DNA of 64,000 bases from Trichoplax adhaerens (GCF_000150275.1 NW_002060945.1:3557172-3621171), one strand, 5' to 3'; counted from the first letter of the stretch, positions 12,501-24,741 are shown. The notes: generated from the sequence alone by a model not told the origin. Made by a program: numbers and translations.

Positions 12501-15500
12501 ACTAGTTACTAATTAGGCTTACGTCCTAGTTCGGTACTGATTCTCTGTGATAATTTGGGATCCATCTTGGTTGCTCTAATCTGTTTGCTATCGTCGGGAG
12601 CTTTTTAATTTATAAAATATCAGAAGTTAGTATATGAAGTTTTATTCAGCCAAAATAAAGTTCCCGCTCGAGTTTAATGAAAAGCAACAGCGATTAGTAC
12701 ACACGATGTTCTCAGTTATAACATAAGGGAATTACTTACGTCCTATATCTGAAATACTTTTTGGAGGTGTTCCACTTATTTTCGAATGCCTGGCTTGAAT
12801 ACCGTCATCTAGAAAATAGTATTATATTAATTTAACTATGGCAGAAAATAGTTTACAAATCGTGAAGAAAGCGTATTGACATCTGCTTAACAGCTGTACT
12901 ACTGTACTTGTAATTTTCTATAATACTTGCAGATTATAAAATGAGATCAGCATAAAGACATTGTTCCTTCTTTCATAGATAAGATTACGTAAATACGCAC
13001 CTTGTCCCCGAGGGTATCCACTTGCAGGGGTACCTGGAGTAGTTGGGGTAGTTATTATTTTACTCGTAGCATCTCTACCAAATTCTGTTTCAATCTTGGC
13101 ACCTGGAGGATACCTCGGTTTACTTGCAGCAAATCTACTATCGGCTGCGCTGCTATCGCCGTGACTATTTGGGTTTCTACTATAATTATCATTATCCTTA
13201 AGTTTATTTACGCGACTGCTTGGACGACCTGGTGTATCTACAGTTGGGTCTTTTCTATTAGCAGCGCTACTATGTCCTTGGGCTTTATCAAATGGCAAAT
13301 CAGCTTTGCTAGGGCTAGCTAGCCGGCTTGAGACTGTAATAAATATTATATGATTGGAATGAATAATTTTAAAAAAATTAGTTGCGTGTTATAGGCGTAG
13401 CAAGGACTAGTTCATAACTGAGTTTACAGATCGCTACAGATAGGATTGTACATGTAGTATCGACTAATTTATTACCAGTTGATATATTATCTCGAATTTA
13501 CCTTGTAATATGAACATATCATAAATATAGAGTGATTAGATAATCGCTAAGATGCATTTATGATTACGTAATGAAACTGTAGGATACTGTAGAGAGAAGA
13601 TTTAATCTCTACAGTGTCTTAAAGTTTTATGCCCATAGTTCATGTAGACAATGTCTATTTTATGTTCTGATTTATTTATTAACCCTGCAGTATTTATATA
13701 TCTGTAGTAGATTAATCAATCGCTACGATACCTTTATTAGTGCATAATAACAGTACAGTTATATTTATACTTACAATCATTATCAGTTGCCCTTCGTTGA
13801 AAAGGGGATAATATTTTCGCTTTTTTCTTTTCGTATCCTTTGGCTGTAATATATCCTGCAGATCGATTAATGCAGCATTAGTACGCATAGAAACGGATGA
13901 TTTTCTGTGTAAACAATGAACAATCTTGTATTTATTTATCAGAAGGGCGATCATACACAAAACATTATTGAGAGTTTACGGAAAATCTTGTACTAGACCA
14001 TATGTGTTAGATAGTTGAAGAGTAAGTATTGTCTGATGGACATTGTACATATCCGATAATAATACACATAGAATTCAATAACAATTAAGAAAAAAATAAT
14101 TTCACAAGATATGCAATATGTCAACTAAAGCAAGACCATGATAGACAAGCCATGTTAATAATTCGTGACAAGATTGATTTTTCCTGATGATTATTCAGTG
14201 GGAAGGTCATAAATCTAGTAACTTTTACGCTCGTATAGGCTTTATATAATTCATTTCTTGATATGATGTACGAATATTATTTCAATACAATTTTCGGCTA
14301 GTTATGAATTTTACCGATACAATTGATCATCGAAGAAAAAATAGACTGTACTTCATGATTACGCTTCTTAGATTTGAATATTGCCTGAGGGTAATTTCGG
14401 GTGTCATAGGCATTGTCATTGGACACAATGTTTACAAATGGTTAATTCATATCGATTGAGAAGAATTATTCCTATCGACATAGAATGGGTTAGTTTAAAA
14501 TCATCGCTATCATCTTGGTTTCTATTAGCAGTTTGGTGCTATTTAAATGTGTTACTGTATCGTCGATTACATCATATTACCTTTCTCATCGACAAGTTGA
14601 TGATCACTACATCATTTAAGCAGACAGAAGAGAGAATGATTAGTTGTCCTCTTGGATTCAATCGAATGTGGGGAATTTTTTGTGGATTACGTTATCAATG
14701 CCTTGATATGGGAAAAAGTTGACGACATTTTATTTATTCGAGTCTTGTCTTTCATGTTAAGTGAAGCATGAAATATTTATGATGAAAAATATGGAGAAAT
14801 AGCATTGTATACCACGGTGTTGCAAAGGCCGGAAGTAGGAAAATTGGCAATGCCTTTACATTTACTTTCTGATTATGTAGTTCTTATGGGCACTGTAAAC
14901 TTTAGAGAGAAGGAATCCTTGTTACATTATTGTATATTACTCTCAGAAAACTTTCTAAAGGGTTAACAACATGTTGACAAAGGGTTTGGTTGTTGGCGCT
15001 AGGCGGGGGGCTATAGTAACTCCTCGGCCATGCACTGCGGGGAGAAAAATCTCCATATCCTTTGATACCTATCAATCCACTGAAAATGATGTTTATGGCT
15101 CCTTTGTACATTGAGTTTTATTATTTATCAAAACAAGTTAGCTGTAGAAAAAGTGAAATACATCCAAGTACACAGTAAAGGGAGATTAAGCAGTGGCGGA
15201 TAGATAGCATGGTCCACCGTGATTTAATCAAACCGAGGTGAAATAATAAATTCGGTGGCGAATAAGCTCTCAGGAAACAGGAGTTTAATCCATCACGTAG
15301 AAAAATAAAATGAATCACATTAGTGATCGAAGTTTTCATCGATCTCATGCCATTTGTGTTTACAATAGATCAATCATTGCATTAAGATAAAAGCTAAGAT
15401 AACGATGAAATCAATCGCTATCTAGTATATCTAGATTAGGTTTATTGTTGAGATTGAGATATCTATCGATCATTCTAATCTAACGTCTCCGAGATAGATA

Positions 15501-18500
15501 ACGACGATAATTATACTGCATATATTAAAATTGTTGTTATTATTGCTAATCTATTTCATCACCGTGTAAGGCAGTCTTCAGTCGATATACAAGAGAGTGA
15601 AAAGACGTTGATCTCGTTATTAGACAAAGTGATTCAAAAAGAGTAAAAATAGAATACTCAATAGCGATTAATAGGATCAAAAATAGAGGAATTAATTTGC
15701 ATTTAGGGCGATATCGAGCTATGATCTTAAGCGTAAAGAGAAAGATATGATGATTACTGTTTTCTATTTTCATCATTGCGTCGTATTTTGTCCTTAGGCT
15801 AATAATAACTTGATTGACAATTCTCTAACGATTAAAATGAATGATGCTCTAACGAGTCTAATCTGTAGTTAAAAAGTAGATTGAAAGTTTTACTTCCTGA
15901 AACCGGTAATGCCTACGCGTATACGAATAATAAAATGGCCTATAAGGGTAAACTAGCAATATTCATACTAGAAAAATCCTCTTCAACAGTAGGCTATGGC
16001 TATTAGATCGAAGATGAAACTGTCTTGATCAACTTGAGAATCGTTATAAAGCAACAAATGAAAGGAATGAAAGAAAAAATTGAAGTTTGATGGAGCAAGT
16101 TTACTTGTCTTAGCGAAGGGATTACATCAATCACCGTCAAGGTGGATCATTGATTATTTTCTTAATATTTAAAAGTATATCTTATAGTTGTAAGAATCAA
16201 AAGTGGTATTTCCTGGACGAGAGATAGCTGTAGGCTTGGGTCAATTTAAAATTCGATGGGATCGATTAAGGGGAAAGAGATTATTATTCCCAGCGCGATG
16301 AAAAGTAAACGTTTATATGAAGAGATGAGTTATTAATTCATGAGGTGTTGGCTGAAAGGAAATGAATACTATTAAATCTTTTCACTTATCACTATCATCA
16401 AGGTTAAAGAGTAACAGGAAATTGGATGTCTGCAGAATTGCAAGCTTTTGAAATACTCGATGGGACTTATTACAGAGAGACATGGCAGAAGTAAAAACGC
16501 TTAATAGTAATGAGGCTATCGTCATCTTTATGCCCAACATTTAATCAGCAGTCAGTTCTATATTACTGTATATTATTAATAACGATAGGCCTCAAATACT
16601 TGTAATATGGATAACTCGACCAATAATTAGAGGAGTAGGTAGAGTACATGTTGACAGATCCATTGGTTACTACTTGATAATTAGACAGTATAAACGGAAT
16701 GAAAATGTTCATCATTCAACCAAGATTGCTCGTATACCCGCTATTAAAACAAAGCTAGCATTTGTTGCTTATAACATGATTTAATAAGGAGTAGAGTATA
16801 CTCGTTTGTAAATAAACCTGATCAATTGCAAAGACTTGATCTTTCATCAAAGATGCTTGTACTGTACTGCGAGAGAACTATTTCGATCACAAGTAGAGCT
16901 AATAGAATAAGATTGATTGGAAATACTTGTTTTATCGTGATTAAGTAAGTGATGTACCGGAAAAATAATATTAAAATTACAAGTTAATAGAATAAGATAT
17001 ATTGAGAATACTTGTTCCGTCATGATTAGGTAATTAGGTAAGTGATGTACCGGAAAAGCAATCTGACAATCACAAATAGAATTATTAGAGTAAGATTGAT
17101 TGGAAATGCTTGCTCGGTTATAACTAGGTACTGTAAATTATGTCCCGGAAAAGCAATATTACAATCACAAACAGTCATTTTGGCCGAAAGATCGAATGGC
17201 GATGCTTGCTTCTCCATGATTAAGTACAGTAATCTCAGAAAGGAATTAGACCGTCATAATTTAATCAATAGTAAAGTAAATGTAAAGTTCTCCATCGATT
17301 GGAAATACTTACTCCTCCATCCTTGAGTGATCGATGTATGGGTCAGAAACCGAAGCGACATGATTCAATCAGTCGTAGAATAAATGTCGAAAGTTTTCCA
17401 TTGATTAGAGATACTTGCTCCTTCATTATTTAATCAGCAGTAGAGCACATGTCTGTAGATTTTGATCAATTGCATGTACTTGCTACTGGATGGTTAGACA
17501 GTAGAATGCCTCATTCTTAAAATTGTTGTCACTATTGGAATTAGGTAGATTGTATACAATAGCTCATAGGAAAATGCTTACACTTTGGCTCCTTTAATAT
17601 GTCTAATATTATGTCATCAACGTTCATTGATCTCGGCTAAAAAGGGAAAAATCTTTGTTGATAGTATAATTCTTCTTTCTATTTGTACAATTTGTTACTA
17701 TGATTTTGTATATTAGCAAGTATTCTTGCAGCGTTAATTACTACAGTAGAATCATAATTTGGATCCTGTACCTATTTCCTTCTCCTGGCACAAATTGCGC
17801 TGCGTTGTTGTAGATAAAAGATGATATTTCCATGAACATTAAGATTAGTCAATTAATTGATCAATCAATTAATTATTCCTGTATTCCTTTATACTGCGAT
17901 AGAATCATAATTTGAATTGTTACTGTACTACCATTTCCTAAATCATAATTTAGATCTTATTACCATTTCCTTCTCCTAGCATAAATTGCGCTGTGTTGTT
18001 GTGGATAAACGATGATTAGAATCCTAATTTAGATCTTATTACTACTTCCTTCTCCTAGCACAAATTGCGCCGCGCTATTATGGATAAAAGATGATCAACC
18101 TATGAATTAGTCGATTAATTAATTAATCGATCAATCATTCTTCTTGCACTGTATATGATGCTATAATCATAATTGGGTTCTTATTCAGAATCTTATGGCT
18201 ACTTCCATTACCTAGCATTACTTGATTACATCATTTAAAAATACTATCATCACCATTTGATGTTGTATTTGCAAAGATAATACTAAATTAGATACTACAT
18301 TAAGTTAAAATTGCAAAAGCAATTTTAATCATAACTATTCGACAATTTCTTGCCGAAAGATATCATATCGACTGTAATGTTATGCTGACTCAGTCGAATT
18401 AAAGGATCATCATACGCCTAACATTGGATTACAACACTATTCGACGTTGGACAGCGTTGTCTACACCTGTATCCATTGGTAAAATGGATAGGATATTTAC

Positions 18501-20868
18501 TTCAGGGATTCTAGACTAGATCAGTTCTCTTTCAAGTTGTATTTGTATTTTGTATTTGCTTCAAGTTCTCTAGAGTTTGATAGCATTATACGAGTACGGT
18601 TGCATTTGGAAGTGGTATACGAGTAAAATGGTCCAATATGGAAGATCTAGAGAATACGCGCATAGCAAAAGAATTCTCGAATGGGATAATGGACGTATTC
18701 ATAGTCAAGGAATTACTGTATAGCTACTGGCTCTTTCCTAATCCATTTTCAATTTTTAGGAAGGAAATTTCATCTTCTACTTACCATTGACGATGGCTAT
18801 ACAACTGAAATAACTATCTTTATATTTATCCGTTATCAAGAGTAGGAAATGTATTTAGTAGCCAGATTGATCTGGAGTTATTTCATCAGGGTAATATGCT
18901 CATAGCTTAGATGGGTTAAATAGGGTAAACTTTGAGCTACGTTGTTTGGGTTTTCTACCCTATCTGCGTTTCATCCATATCCAGCTTTCCCATCTTGGCT
19001 AGGGGGTTTGTCAATAGAAATAGCTGTCTTCTAGATCGTCCAATAGAGTCATTAAGGGCAGGAACTATGCCATCACTACCTGTCGCCTTGGATAAGTAAA
19101 CTTTGAATTTTCTACCTATGATATTACCTTTTCTGTCTACGTTTCATTATTTCCTGTTGTGACAAGAACTTTCAAAATTGAAGCAACTGCCTTAAATACT
19201 ACAGTATATACCATCGCAAGAGGAGGAAAAAGAAATCTATCAAGTCGGTTGAATAGATGAAAATTGAACTTCAATTATTGGATGAGGTAAAGTCTACCTA
19301 CTGCTTAGATATGGGCTACTAGATTAATAGTACATCTAGTAGTCCATGGCCTTGATTGCATCAATTGGAATTTTCTAGCTAAGTCATTTGCTTTTCTGCC
19401 AGTCTACGTTTCGTCGCTCCTGGTATCACAGGGGCTTTGAAAATTGGAGCAACTGTCTCAAGTACTACACACCATTACAAGAGAATAAAGGGATTTATCC
19501 AGCAATCTGGATAGATGAAAGTTAGCTTCGAGTATTTGATAGAATAAAATGTACCCATTGCCTAGATCGGTTAACTTTTGAATTTTCCAGCTACAACATG
19601 ACGTTATCTATTAATCTTCATTTCATCTAGGGGATCCTCACGAGGACTTTCGAATTGAAACAACTGTCTCGCATATACCATCGCAAGAGCAAGCAATTCC
19701 ATCAGTAGCCTAGCTAGACAAAATGGATCTCAAACGATACCATAGGGTAAATTCTATCTATCCATGGCCTACGTACACTGTCTCATCATCAACAACAAAG
19801 TTGTCAACATCAAAATAGTCCCATCTATAGAAGGATGATTGAAAAACCGCTAGTACCACATGATGGTAAGTCATCAGGAATTTTTCCAGTTTATGTAAGT
19901 TGATGGCGACTAGCTGATAGCTAATAATAACATCATCATGATGTAGTGAAGTTATTTTGGTCGATATTAGTAGTACTCGAGGCATAGAAAAAGTGGTAAC
20001 GTGAAGTAAGTAAAAAGGCTAGTTGAAGATTCGACTATGGATCGACATGATGGACTATCTAATGAAATGGAAGATGTCGTTAAAAATGATGATTGACTAT
20101 GGGTTATGTTACCTGTGTACCCTTTAATGGACTAGCCAGTCATATAAGTAAGACAATTCTATAATTACCATGTCTGCCATTGGTGCCAATTGTAGAAAAT
20201 GATGCAAGTAGAGTTGAAGAATAATGATCACGTTACAAGTCTTTAATAGTAACAAGATTCCGAGTGAAATTTGCATGATCATTGCAGGATTATTTAGTGT
20301 TCAAGAGTGAAGCATAATCCATGGAGAGAGTGTATTGTAGAGTATGAATTGAACTGTAGATTGAAATGGATTTGCTTAACGTATATACAGTACAGAGAAA
20401 GTTTCGTTTCCATACTTGAATGGATCGAAATGACAGGTTAAAAAGAAATGGTTGACAGTCCAACTTTAAAGTTGGACTGTTATTTTCTTTGATCAGCGCA
20501 TCATCTCGCTAGTCCTTAGGGCGGCGATCGAGTTATCATTGACTACTCGAAATCGACTACACGTTGATGATTGACTTGTCGTCCGTCTAAATGATTCATT
20601 AACAAGGCAATAAGAGTAATATATCACTTTGGAAAAATGGGAGAAACGATGATTTAGACATGATGGATTAGAGAGAGGGAAAAAAGAGACTGATGATCAA
20701 TTGATCAATCGCTATCGCCCTATCACTGACTGATCGAGTAGATGGCATGTTTTCCAACTGCATTTTTCATGGCAATTTTAAAGTTTTCTTACCTTCTCGT
20801 AATTCTGCATCTAGATTCTTGAGTGCAGCAACTACATGCGATGGCATTTCCTCTATTGGATTGGCCAT
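3243..20868 (-). CDS. DIP2: DIP2 (disco-interacting protein 2) homologue, 49 coding exons
   Basis: Spliced model of 5046 coding nt, 1681 residues (human DIP2 proteins are about 1570). Order: a DMAP1-binding N-terminus (residues 1 to about 52, exons 1-2), a long basic/Ser/Ala-rich linker (about 53-434), a first adenylate-forming-like domain (about 435-1067) and a second one (about 1090-1681). Diagnostic stretches include GYITAKGYEKKKAKI in exon 2, ETKQRFFEGMLHPC and CPHR in domain 1, CELYPSRQVAICVDPYCG in domain 2, and the ending RGEKQRMHLRDRFL...AYNM. The start ATG at 20868 fits the family N-terminus and lies 2 bp after a good splice acceptor, implying a 5'UTR intron. DIP2 proteins belong to the FAAL-like adenylate-forming superfamily and have been linked to lipid metabolism and axon patterning; the role here is inferred. 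All 49 exons use GT-AG sites and phases agree throughout. Identity is very secure; single boundaries may be off by a few bases. Confidence 0.96.
6687..10653 (-). other. DIP2: DIP2 exons 15-33: first adenylate-forming-like domain
   Basis: Exons: 10527-10653, 10353-10444, 10161-10271, 9773-9902, 9542-9651, 9242-9362, 9006-9070, 8830-8929, 8615-8743, 8414-8528, 8139-8275, 7917-8053, 7704-7784, 7488-7615, 7332-7416, 7156-7206, 7034-7081, 6840-6931, 6687-6727. Family anchors seen: PGDRVALAFPSHQ, VDKDGSVMGAIVSR where classical AMP-binding enzymes have the Ser/Thr/Gly-rich P-loop, GVGLWHSIIM, LRMLLVADG, VDEIGEICLSGRTTG, RSGLLGFLGP, NRRHNTDDVIATILAV and YYDERIIVVAEQ. The canonical SGTTGxPK signature is absent, as in other DIP2 first domains, so ordinary acyl- or aminoacyl-adenylation should not be assumed. 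Confidence 0.92.
13775..13855 (-). other. DIP2: DIP2 exon 2, DMAP1-binding motif
   Basis: An 81-nt exon between a TGCAG acceptor and a GTAAGT donor. Joined in phase 1 to exon 1 (ends LDAELREG) it reads YITAKGYEKKKAKIL, the counterpart of the human GDITQKGYEKKRSKLI segment. A longer open frame across the same bases is in another register and is not the protein. Confidence 0.9.
16780..17500. repeat. Degenerate tandem repeat, unit about 95 bp
   Basis: The clearest copies share GATGTACCGGAAAA or TCCCGGAAAAGCAAT at about 16951, 17047 and 17141, with a spaced TTGGAAATACTTG / ATGCTTGC motif. Flanking copies are increasingly decayed. Lies inside DIP2 intron 1. Confidence 0.7.
17730..18210. repeat. 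Degenerate repeats with a CACAAATTGCGC core
   Basis: Three or four copies of a block containing AGAATCATAATTT, then a TTCCTTCTCCTAGCA-type stretch, CACAAATTGCGC and GGATAAAAGATGAT. Two copies are followed by AT-rich inverted blocks built of ATTAATTGATCAATC-like words (about 17850 and 18110). Copy spacing is irregular. Located in DIP2 intron 1. Confidence 0.65.
18890..19760. repeat. Degenerate long-period repeats (about 180-270 bp)
   Basis: Four blocks carry a similar series: AACTTTGAATTTTC, then TCTGTCTACGTTTCAT, then GAAGCAACTG and TATACCATCGCAAGAG. They start near 18920, 19096, 19364 and 19569, so the spacing varies. All lie in DIP2 intron 1. Confidence 0.6.
20455..20480. repeat. Perfect 26-bp palindrome
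   Basis: Two 13-base arms with no spacer: ACAGTCCAACTTT followed by its exact reverse complement. Followed by TATTTTC. On either strand it could fold into a 13-bp hairpin only if extruded, since there is no loop. Lies in DIP2 intron 1, about 310 bp before the first coding exon. Confidence 0.9.
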
Positions 20869-21160
20869 GCTAAGTGAATAAGGTTCAAAAATTCGCCTTC
20901 AATTCAAGATGTCTATCCTACGATCGATGATGGCCGATCACCATTCTACAAGAAGGTTTGGACTGGTCTCCAGCGCTGGTACTCTTGGTGATAATACTCG
21001 GTGTCGATTTCTATGGCCTACTATAGGCGAGCATGGGTCAAGATCGAAACCAGTCTAAGTCTTGTCTATCAATAGCTCATTTCAGTACTATCATAGTAGC
21101 CAGTATAGCATCAAGTCATTTCAAATGATGAAAGAAAAAAACCGGTATCGGTTCACTTAC

Positions 21161-21270
21161 TGGACCCAACTGGTCTCCTAGCCAGCCCATACTGATCCTA
21201 GTAAAGTGGATCGGAGCCGTTATGGTACCGGTGTCTCCTAGCGAGAGCCCAATATGACGTAGACAGTGTA
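21161..21270 (-). promoter_or_regulatory. DIP2: Probable DIP2 5'UTR exon and promoter-proximal region
   Basis: On the minus strand a consensus donor GTAAGT begins at 21160, after a stretch richer in G and C than its surroundings. It pairs naturally with the acceptor CACTTAG two bases before the DIP2 ATG, giving a 5'UTR intron of about 290 nt (20870-21160). A CRE-like TGACGTA (plus strand) sits near 21254. The upstream limit of the exon cannot be seen. Confidence 0.5.
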
Positions 21271-21410
21271 TGAGTCAGCGTTGCAACATCAAACACCACC
21301 AATCTTGCAGAGATAGTCGATTTGAACATAGTAAAGCAACAACTTGATCACTTGATTGCGTAGTATACCTTCAGTAGCTTTTCCACCTAGGAGGAGACCC
21401 AAGCCCTCCT

Positions 21411-22125
21411 GCTATCTTCATGTTTTGCTAGATAGGCAATTTACTCAAGACTCGAGAAAAAGCTCAGCTATGGTCTAGTAAAGGCTATAAATACTTGATT
21501 ACATAGAGTATCCCAAGTATCTTGTCCCTCTATTCTTGAGTTCTACATAGCCAACTTACTCAAGACTGGAGAAAAAGCTCAGCTATGGTCTAGTATAGGC
21601 TATAAATACTTGATTGCTTAGAGTATGTGAAGTATGTTGTCCCTCTATTCTTGAGTTCTACATAGCCAACTTACTCAAGACTCGAGAAAAAGCTCAGCTA
21701 TGGTCTAGTAAAGGCTATAAATACTTGATTACATAGAGTATCCCAAGTATCTTGTCCCTCTATTCTTGAGTTCTACATAGCCAACTTACTAAGACTAGAG
21801 AAAAAGCTCAACTATAGTCTAGTATAGGCTATAAATACTTGATTACATAGAGTATGTGAAGTATCTTGTCCCTCTATTCTTGAGTTCTACATAGCCAACT
21901 TACTCAAGACTGGAGAAAAAGCTCAACTATGGTCTAGTAAAGGCTATAAATACTTAATTGCATAGAGTATTCCAAGTATCTTGTCCCTCTATTCTTGAGT
22001 TCTACATAGCCAATTTACTCAAGACTGGAGAAAAAGCTCAACTATAGTCTAGCAAAGGCTATAAATACTCGATTGCGTAGAGTATCCAAAGTATCTTGTC
22101 CCTCTATTCTTGAGTTCTCCAGTGT
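21411..22125. repeat. 115-bp tandem array, about six copies
   Basis: The landmark CCCTCTATTCTTGAG recurs at 21526, 21641, 21756, 21870, 21985 and 22100, a period of 114-115 bp. Copies differ by only a few bases. Each contains GAGAAAAAGCTCA, GGTCTAGTA and a TATAAATACT word. Located upstream of the DIP2 start. Confidence 0.9.
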
Positions 22126-22790
22126 TTTTTGTTTAGAGCTTAAAGGTGTAAGAAAAAACCTTCCTATATCTACAGTACTGTATGTTGGATAGCAGTACTT
22201 AATGTGCAACTTACTCTACTGTCGACTGGAGAAAAAGCTCAACTATGGACTAGTAAAAGCTATACTTGATTGCGTAGCGTATCCTAAGTACCCTTTCTCT
22301 CCATTCTAGAATTCTCCAGTGTTCTATGTTTAGAGCATAGAGGCATGAGAAAACAAAATTTCTGTCTCTAGGATTGATAGCAATATTCACTGAACAACTT
22401 ACTTCAGGTTGAAGAAAAAGCTCAATTATAGACTAGTAAGGGCTTCAAAGTACAGTGGGTAGCTTAATTAAGCACCCTTTCCATCTCTATTCTAGAAAAG
22501 TTATCGAGTGTTCTAGGTTTAGCGTAGGCGTAAGAAAAAATCGTCTATCTCTACGGGTTGATAGTAGTAGTAATGGCTGTACATCTTAACCAGCTTATTG
22601 ACTGGAGAAATAGCTTAATTATGTACTAATAAAGCTTTAAACATTCGAATGCATAGTGTACTTTAAGTACTCTTTCTACGTCTCTTCTAGAGTAAACTGT
22701 ATGTTGATCATAGTGTTTGGTATACCACTTGTTCGAGGCTTATTGACTCGAGATAAAACCCAACTATGGACTATAATCTACAAATTTCAT
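22126..22790. repeat. Diverged long units (about 190 bp) of the same array
   Basis: The GAGAAAAAGCTCA block recurs at about 22029, 22221, 22412, 22601 and 22748, giving 190 bp spacing and then a shortened last copy. Relative to the 115-bp unit these copies carry about 75 extra bases (words like TGTTTAGAGC...GAGAAAA and a TCTACAG-like stretch). Divergence between copies is much higher than in the neighbouring array. Confidence 0.75.
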
Positions 22791-24741
22791 GGCTGGACTA
22801 ATCTCCTACAATCAAGATAAACGTATTGACAGGATAACTTTGAACAGGGACCACTCAGATAAAATAGTTGGCGGTGTAGAAGTAGCAGACTTGTAGAAAG
22901 AAAAAGTCTAACCCCTGCTGATAATAATAATAATACAGTACTGTGTCGACATATACCATACAGGTAATTAATTAATTATTTGTATGCAAATCAGTTATCA
23001 AGAGAAAGATAATATCTACTGCTGTAGGCCATCATAGACGAGTATGAAGGACTGTTTTAGCTTTTATTTGTCCATGGGCAAATGTAATTGTATTATACAG
23101 TATCATACTGTAAATCAGTGCTCCATACAATCCTATTGTTGATTGTGCTATGTTGTTAATGCCTAGATGTTATCCAATTTAGATGAGTATGTCATGCCAT
23201 TTATAGCTTCTAGTACTCGTTGCTACCATAGAGATGGAAAAAAAAGCTAGATTGTAGTTTAATAATAACAATTTCAACTATGCCGTATTAGTAATAATCT
23301 TTCTTCACCAGCTTTGTCAGTATTGATATTCAATATTCATCATTAATTATTACTCGATTCCCATAGTAAAACCGTACTGTGCTTGGATAGACACTTAAGC
23401 CGCAACATGCTAGCACCAGTATACTAGAGATACTCTACAGAACATTACTACTTTGGCGGACAGATTGGCATTCGATGAACATGCAGTACATTATAGTTCT
23501 ATTCGAATAAAACTGATCCTCTAGTAAGCATAGTAGAGTAACGTGGAATGTGAATCTGTAATACAGTAGCCCCAAAAATGGGGTTAGAACGAACAACATC
23601 TACAACTATATGAGTAATGTCCTATAGGTAGATAACCCATTTATAAAAACGTTAATAACCGACTATTGTAATTCTATTTTACACTTCTCAAGGCGTACAG
23701 TATTAATGTGCAGTACCTACAGTACTAGCAACAGTAGGAAAATAGAATTACGGCTATAGATAATCTCACACTGTATATATCCAAATGATAAATCGTAAAA
23801 TAAAAAATGTAACCGTTAATTATAGATAGTGTACCGCCTTTGTAATTTATTATTTCATATTGATATTTAAAGGACAACCGTTAAAACAAATGACATACCG
23901 CCATCAGACAGTAACAATCGCTATCTAGAACTGTTAAAAAGAAAATGACTACAGTATGTAACCTACAACGTTCAAAGCGTCAAAAAACCAAACCTACATA
24001 AAAATTTCATAAAAAATAGCTAACGAATCAGGCGATTATATACCGACAAGTCTAGCATGAAATAGAAATAATATCCCACTGATCTATAAAGTGCTCCGTT
24101 TAGAATTATCAAAGTTGTAAATAGTATCTTTCTAACACCACAAGGTGCATGAAACGATTAATTAGTAATCCATACTTTGTAAGCAACTTGTATTTACTGC
24201 TGTAGGCACCAAGAACAGCTTTACGTCAGAAAAAATAGAATACGGAAACACTGTACAGAAGTAATCCATAATTAGTAATTAATTATAATGCTACTGTATA
24301 CTATATAATAGATTATAAAGTCGGAAGCAATTTGCAAGCGGAAGAGGTTGCCAATTAATTCCATTCCTTAATAAAGGAACTTTATAAATTAGTAGCTTTC
24401 TACTTCGGTCGATGATGAACGTACTTGCAACTGCTTATCAGTTAAAATGCATTCCTTATTACTTGTAGATAATGTGATAATGTTAACATGTCGACTAAAA
24501 CCTTCCATAATCAGCGAAATCGTACAAGCTCATGATGCTATATTCCAACATGCGAATCGTTAATACATTTATTCTGAAAAAAAAATATACATAGGGTCAT
24601 ATTAGTAGCAAATAAAGGTATTGTGTAAAAATGAAAGAAGAAATATAACTGTCTTATACAGTACACGTAAGCACAATATAACGGCTAACAGGTTACACCA
24701 AATTACTGCGATACCCTAACATAGCCTACAAGAATCTAATT
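22791..24741. other. Gene-free stretch between DIP2 upstream repeats and the twin-kinase gene
   Basis: AT-rich, with isolated CAGTAC/GTACTG words. No coding exon seen on either strand. The right end should hold the 3' untranslated region of the minus-strand kinase gene that stops at 24742. Confidence 0.5.

Larger units (their letters stand above)
13856..20792 (-). other. DIP2 first coding intron, about 6.9 kb
   Basis: By far the longest intron of the gene; most others are 50-300 nt. It carries several blocks of degenerate tandem repeats (16.8-17.5, 17.7-18.2 and 18.9-19.8 kb), a perfect 26-bp palindrome at 20455-20480, and a small open frame with a membrane-like segment at 14355-14459. Long first introns often hold regulatory elements; nothing here proves that. 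Confidence 0.85.
10776..20868 (-). other. DIP2: DIP2 exons 1-14: DMAP1-binding region and linker
   Basis: Coding exons in order (minus strand): 20793-20868, 13775-13855, 13001-13333, 12740-12808, 12523-12600, 12304-12375, 12141-12188, 11838-11966, 11669-11725, 11461-11550, 11240-11329, 11122-11168, 10997-11048, 10776-10855. Exons 1-2 encode the DMAP1-binding segment. Exon 3 is Ser/Pro/Lys-rich, exon 6 carries a His run, and exon 8 an Ala run followed by a Lys/Ser stretch. Exon 10 (HRTEAMQSVL) matches the human HTEAVQAAL segment, and exons 12-13 (VSTKIKKLVDTLKRPKK) match the human VSAKIQQLVNTLKRPKR segment. Exons 2 to 11 all start and end in phase 1. The intron between exons 1 and 2 is 13856-20792. 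Confidence 0.9.

Noticed and set aside
13712-13960. An 82-codon minus-strand open frame rich in Lys
   Set aside because: It covers DIP2 exon 2 in the wrong register. The correct frame, set by exon 1 and the splice sites, gives the DMAP1-binding motif.
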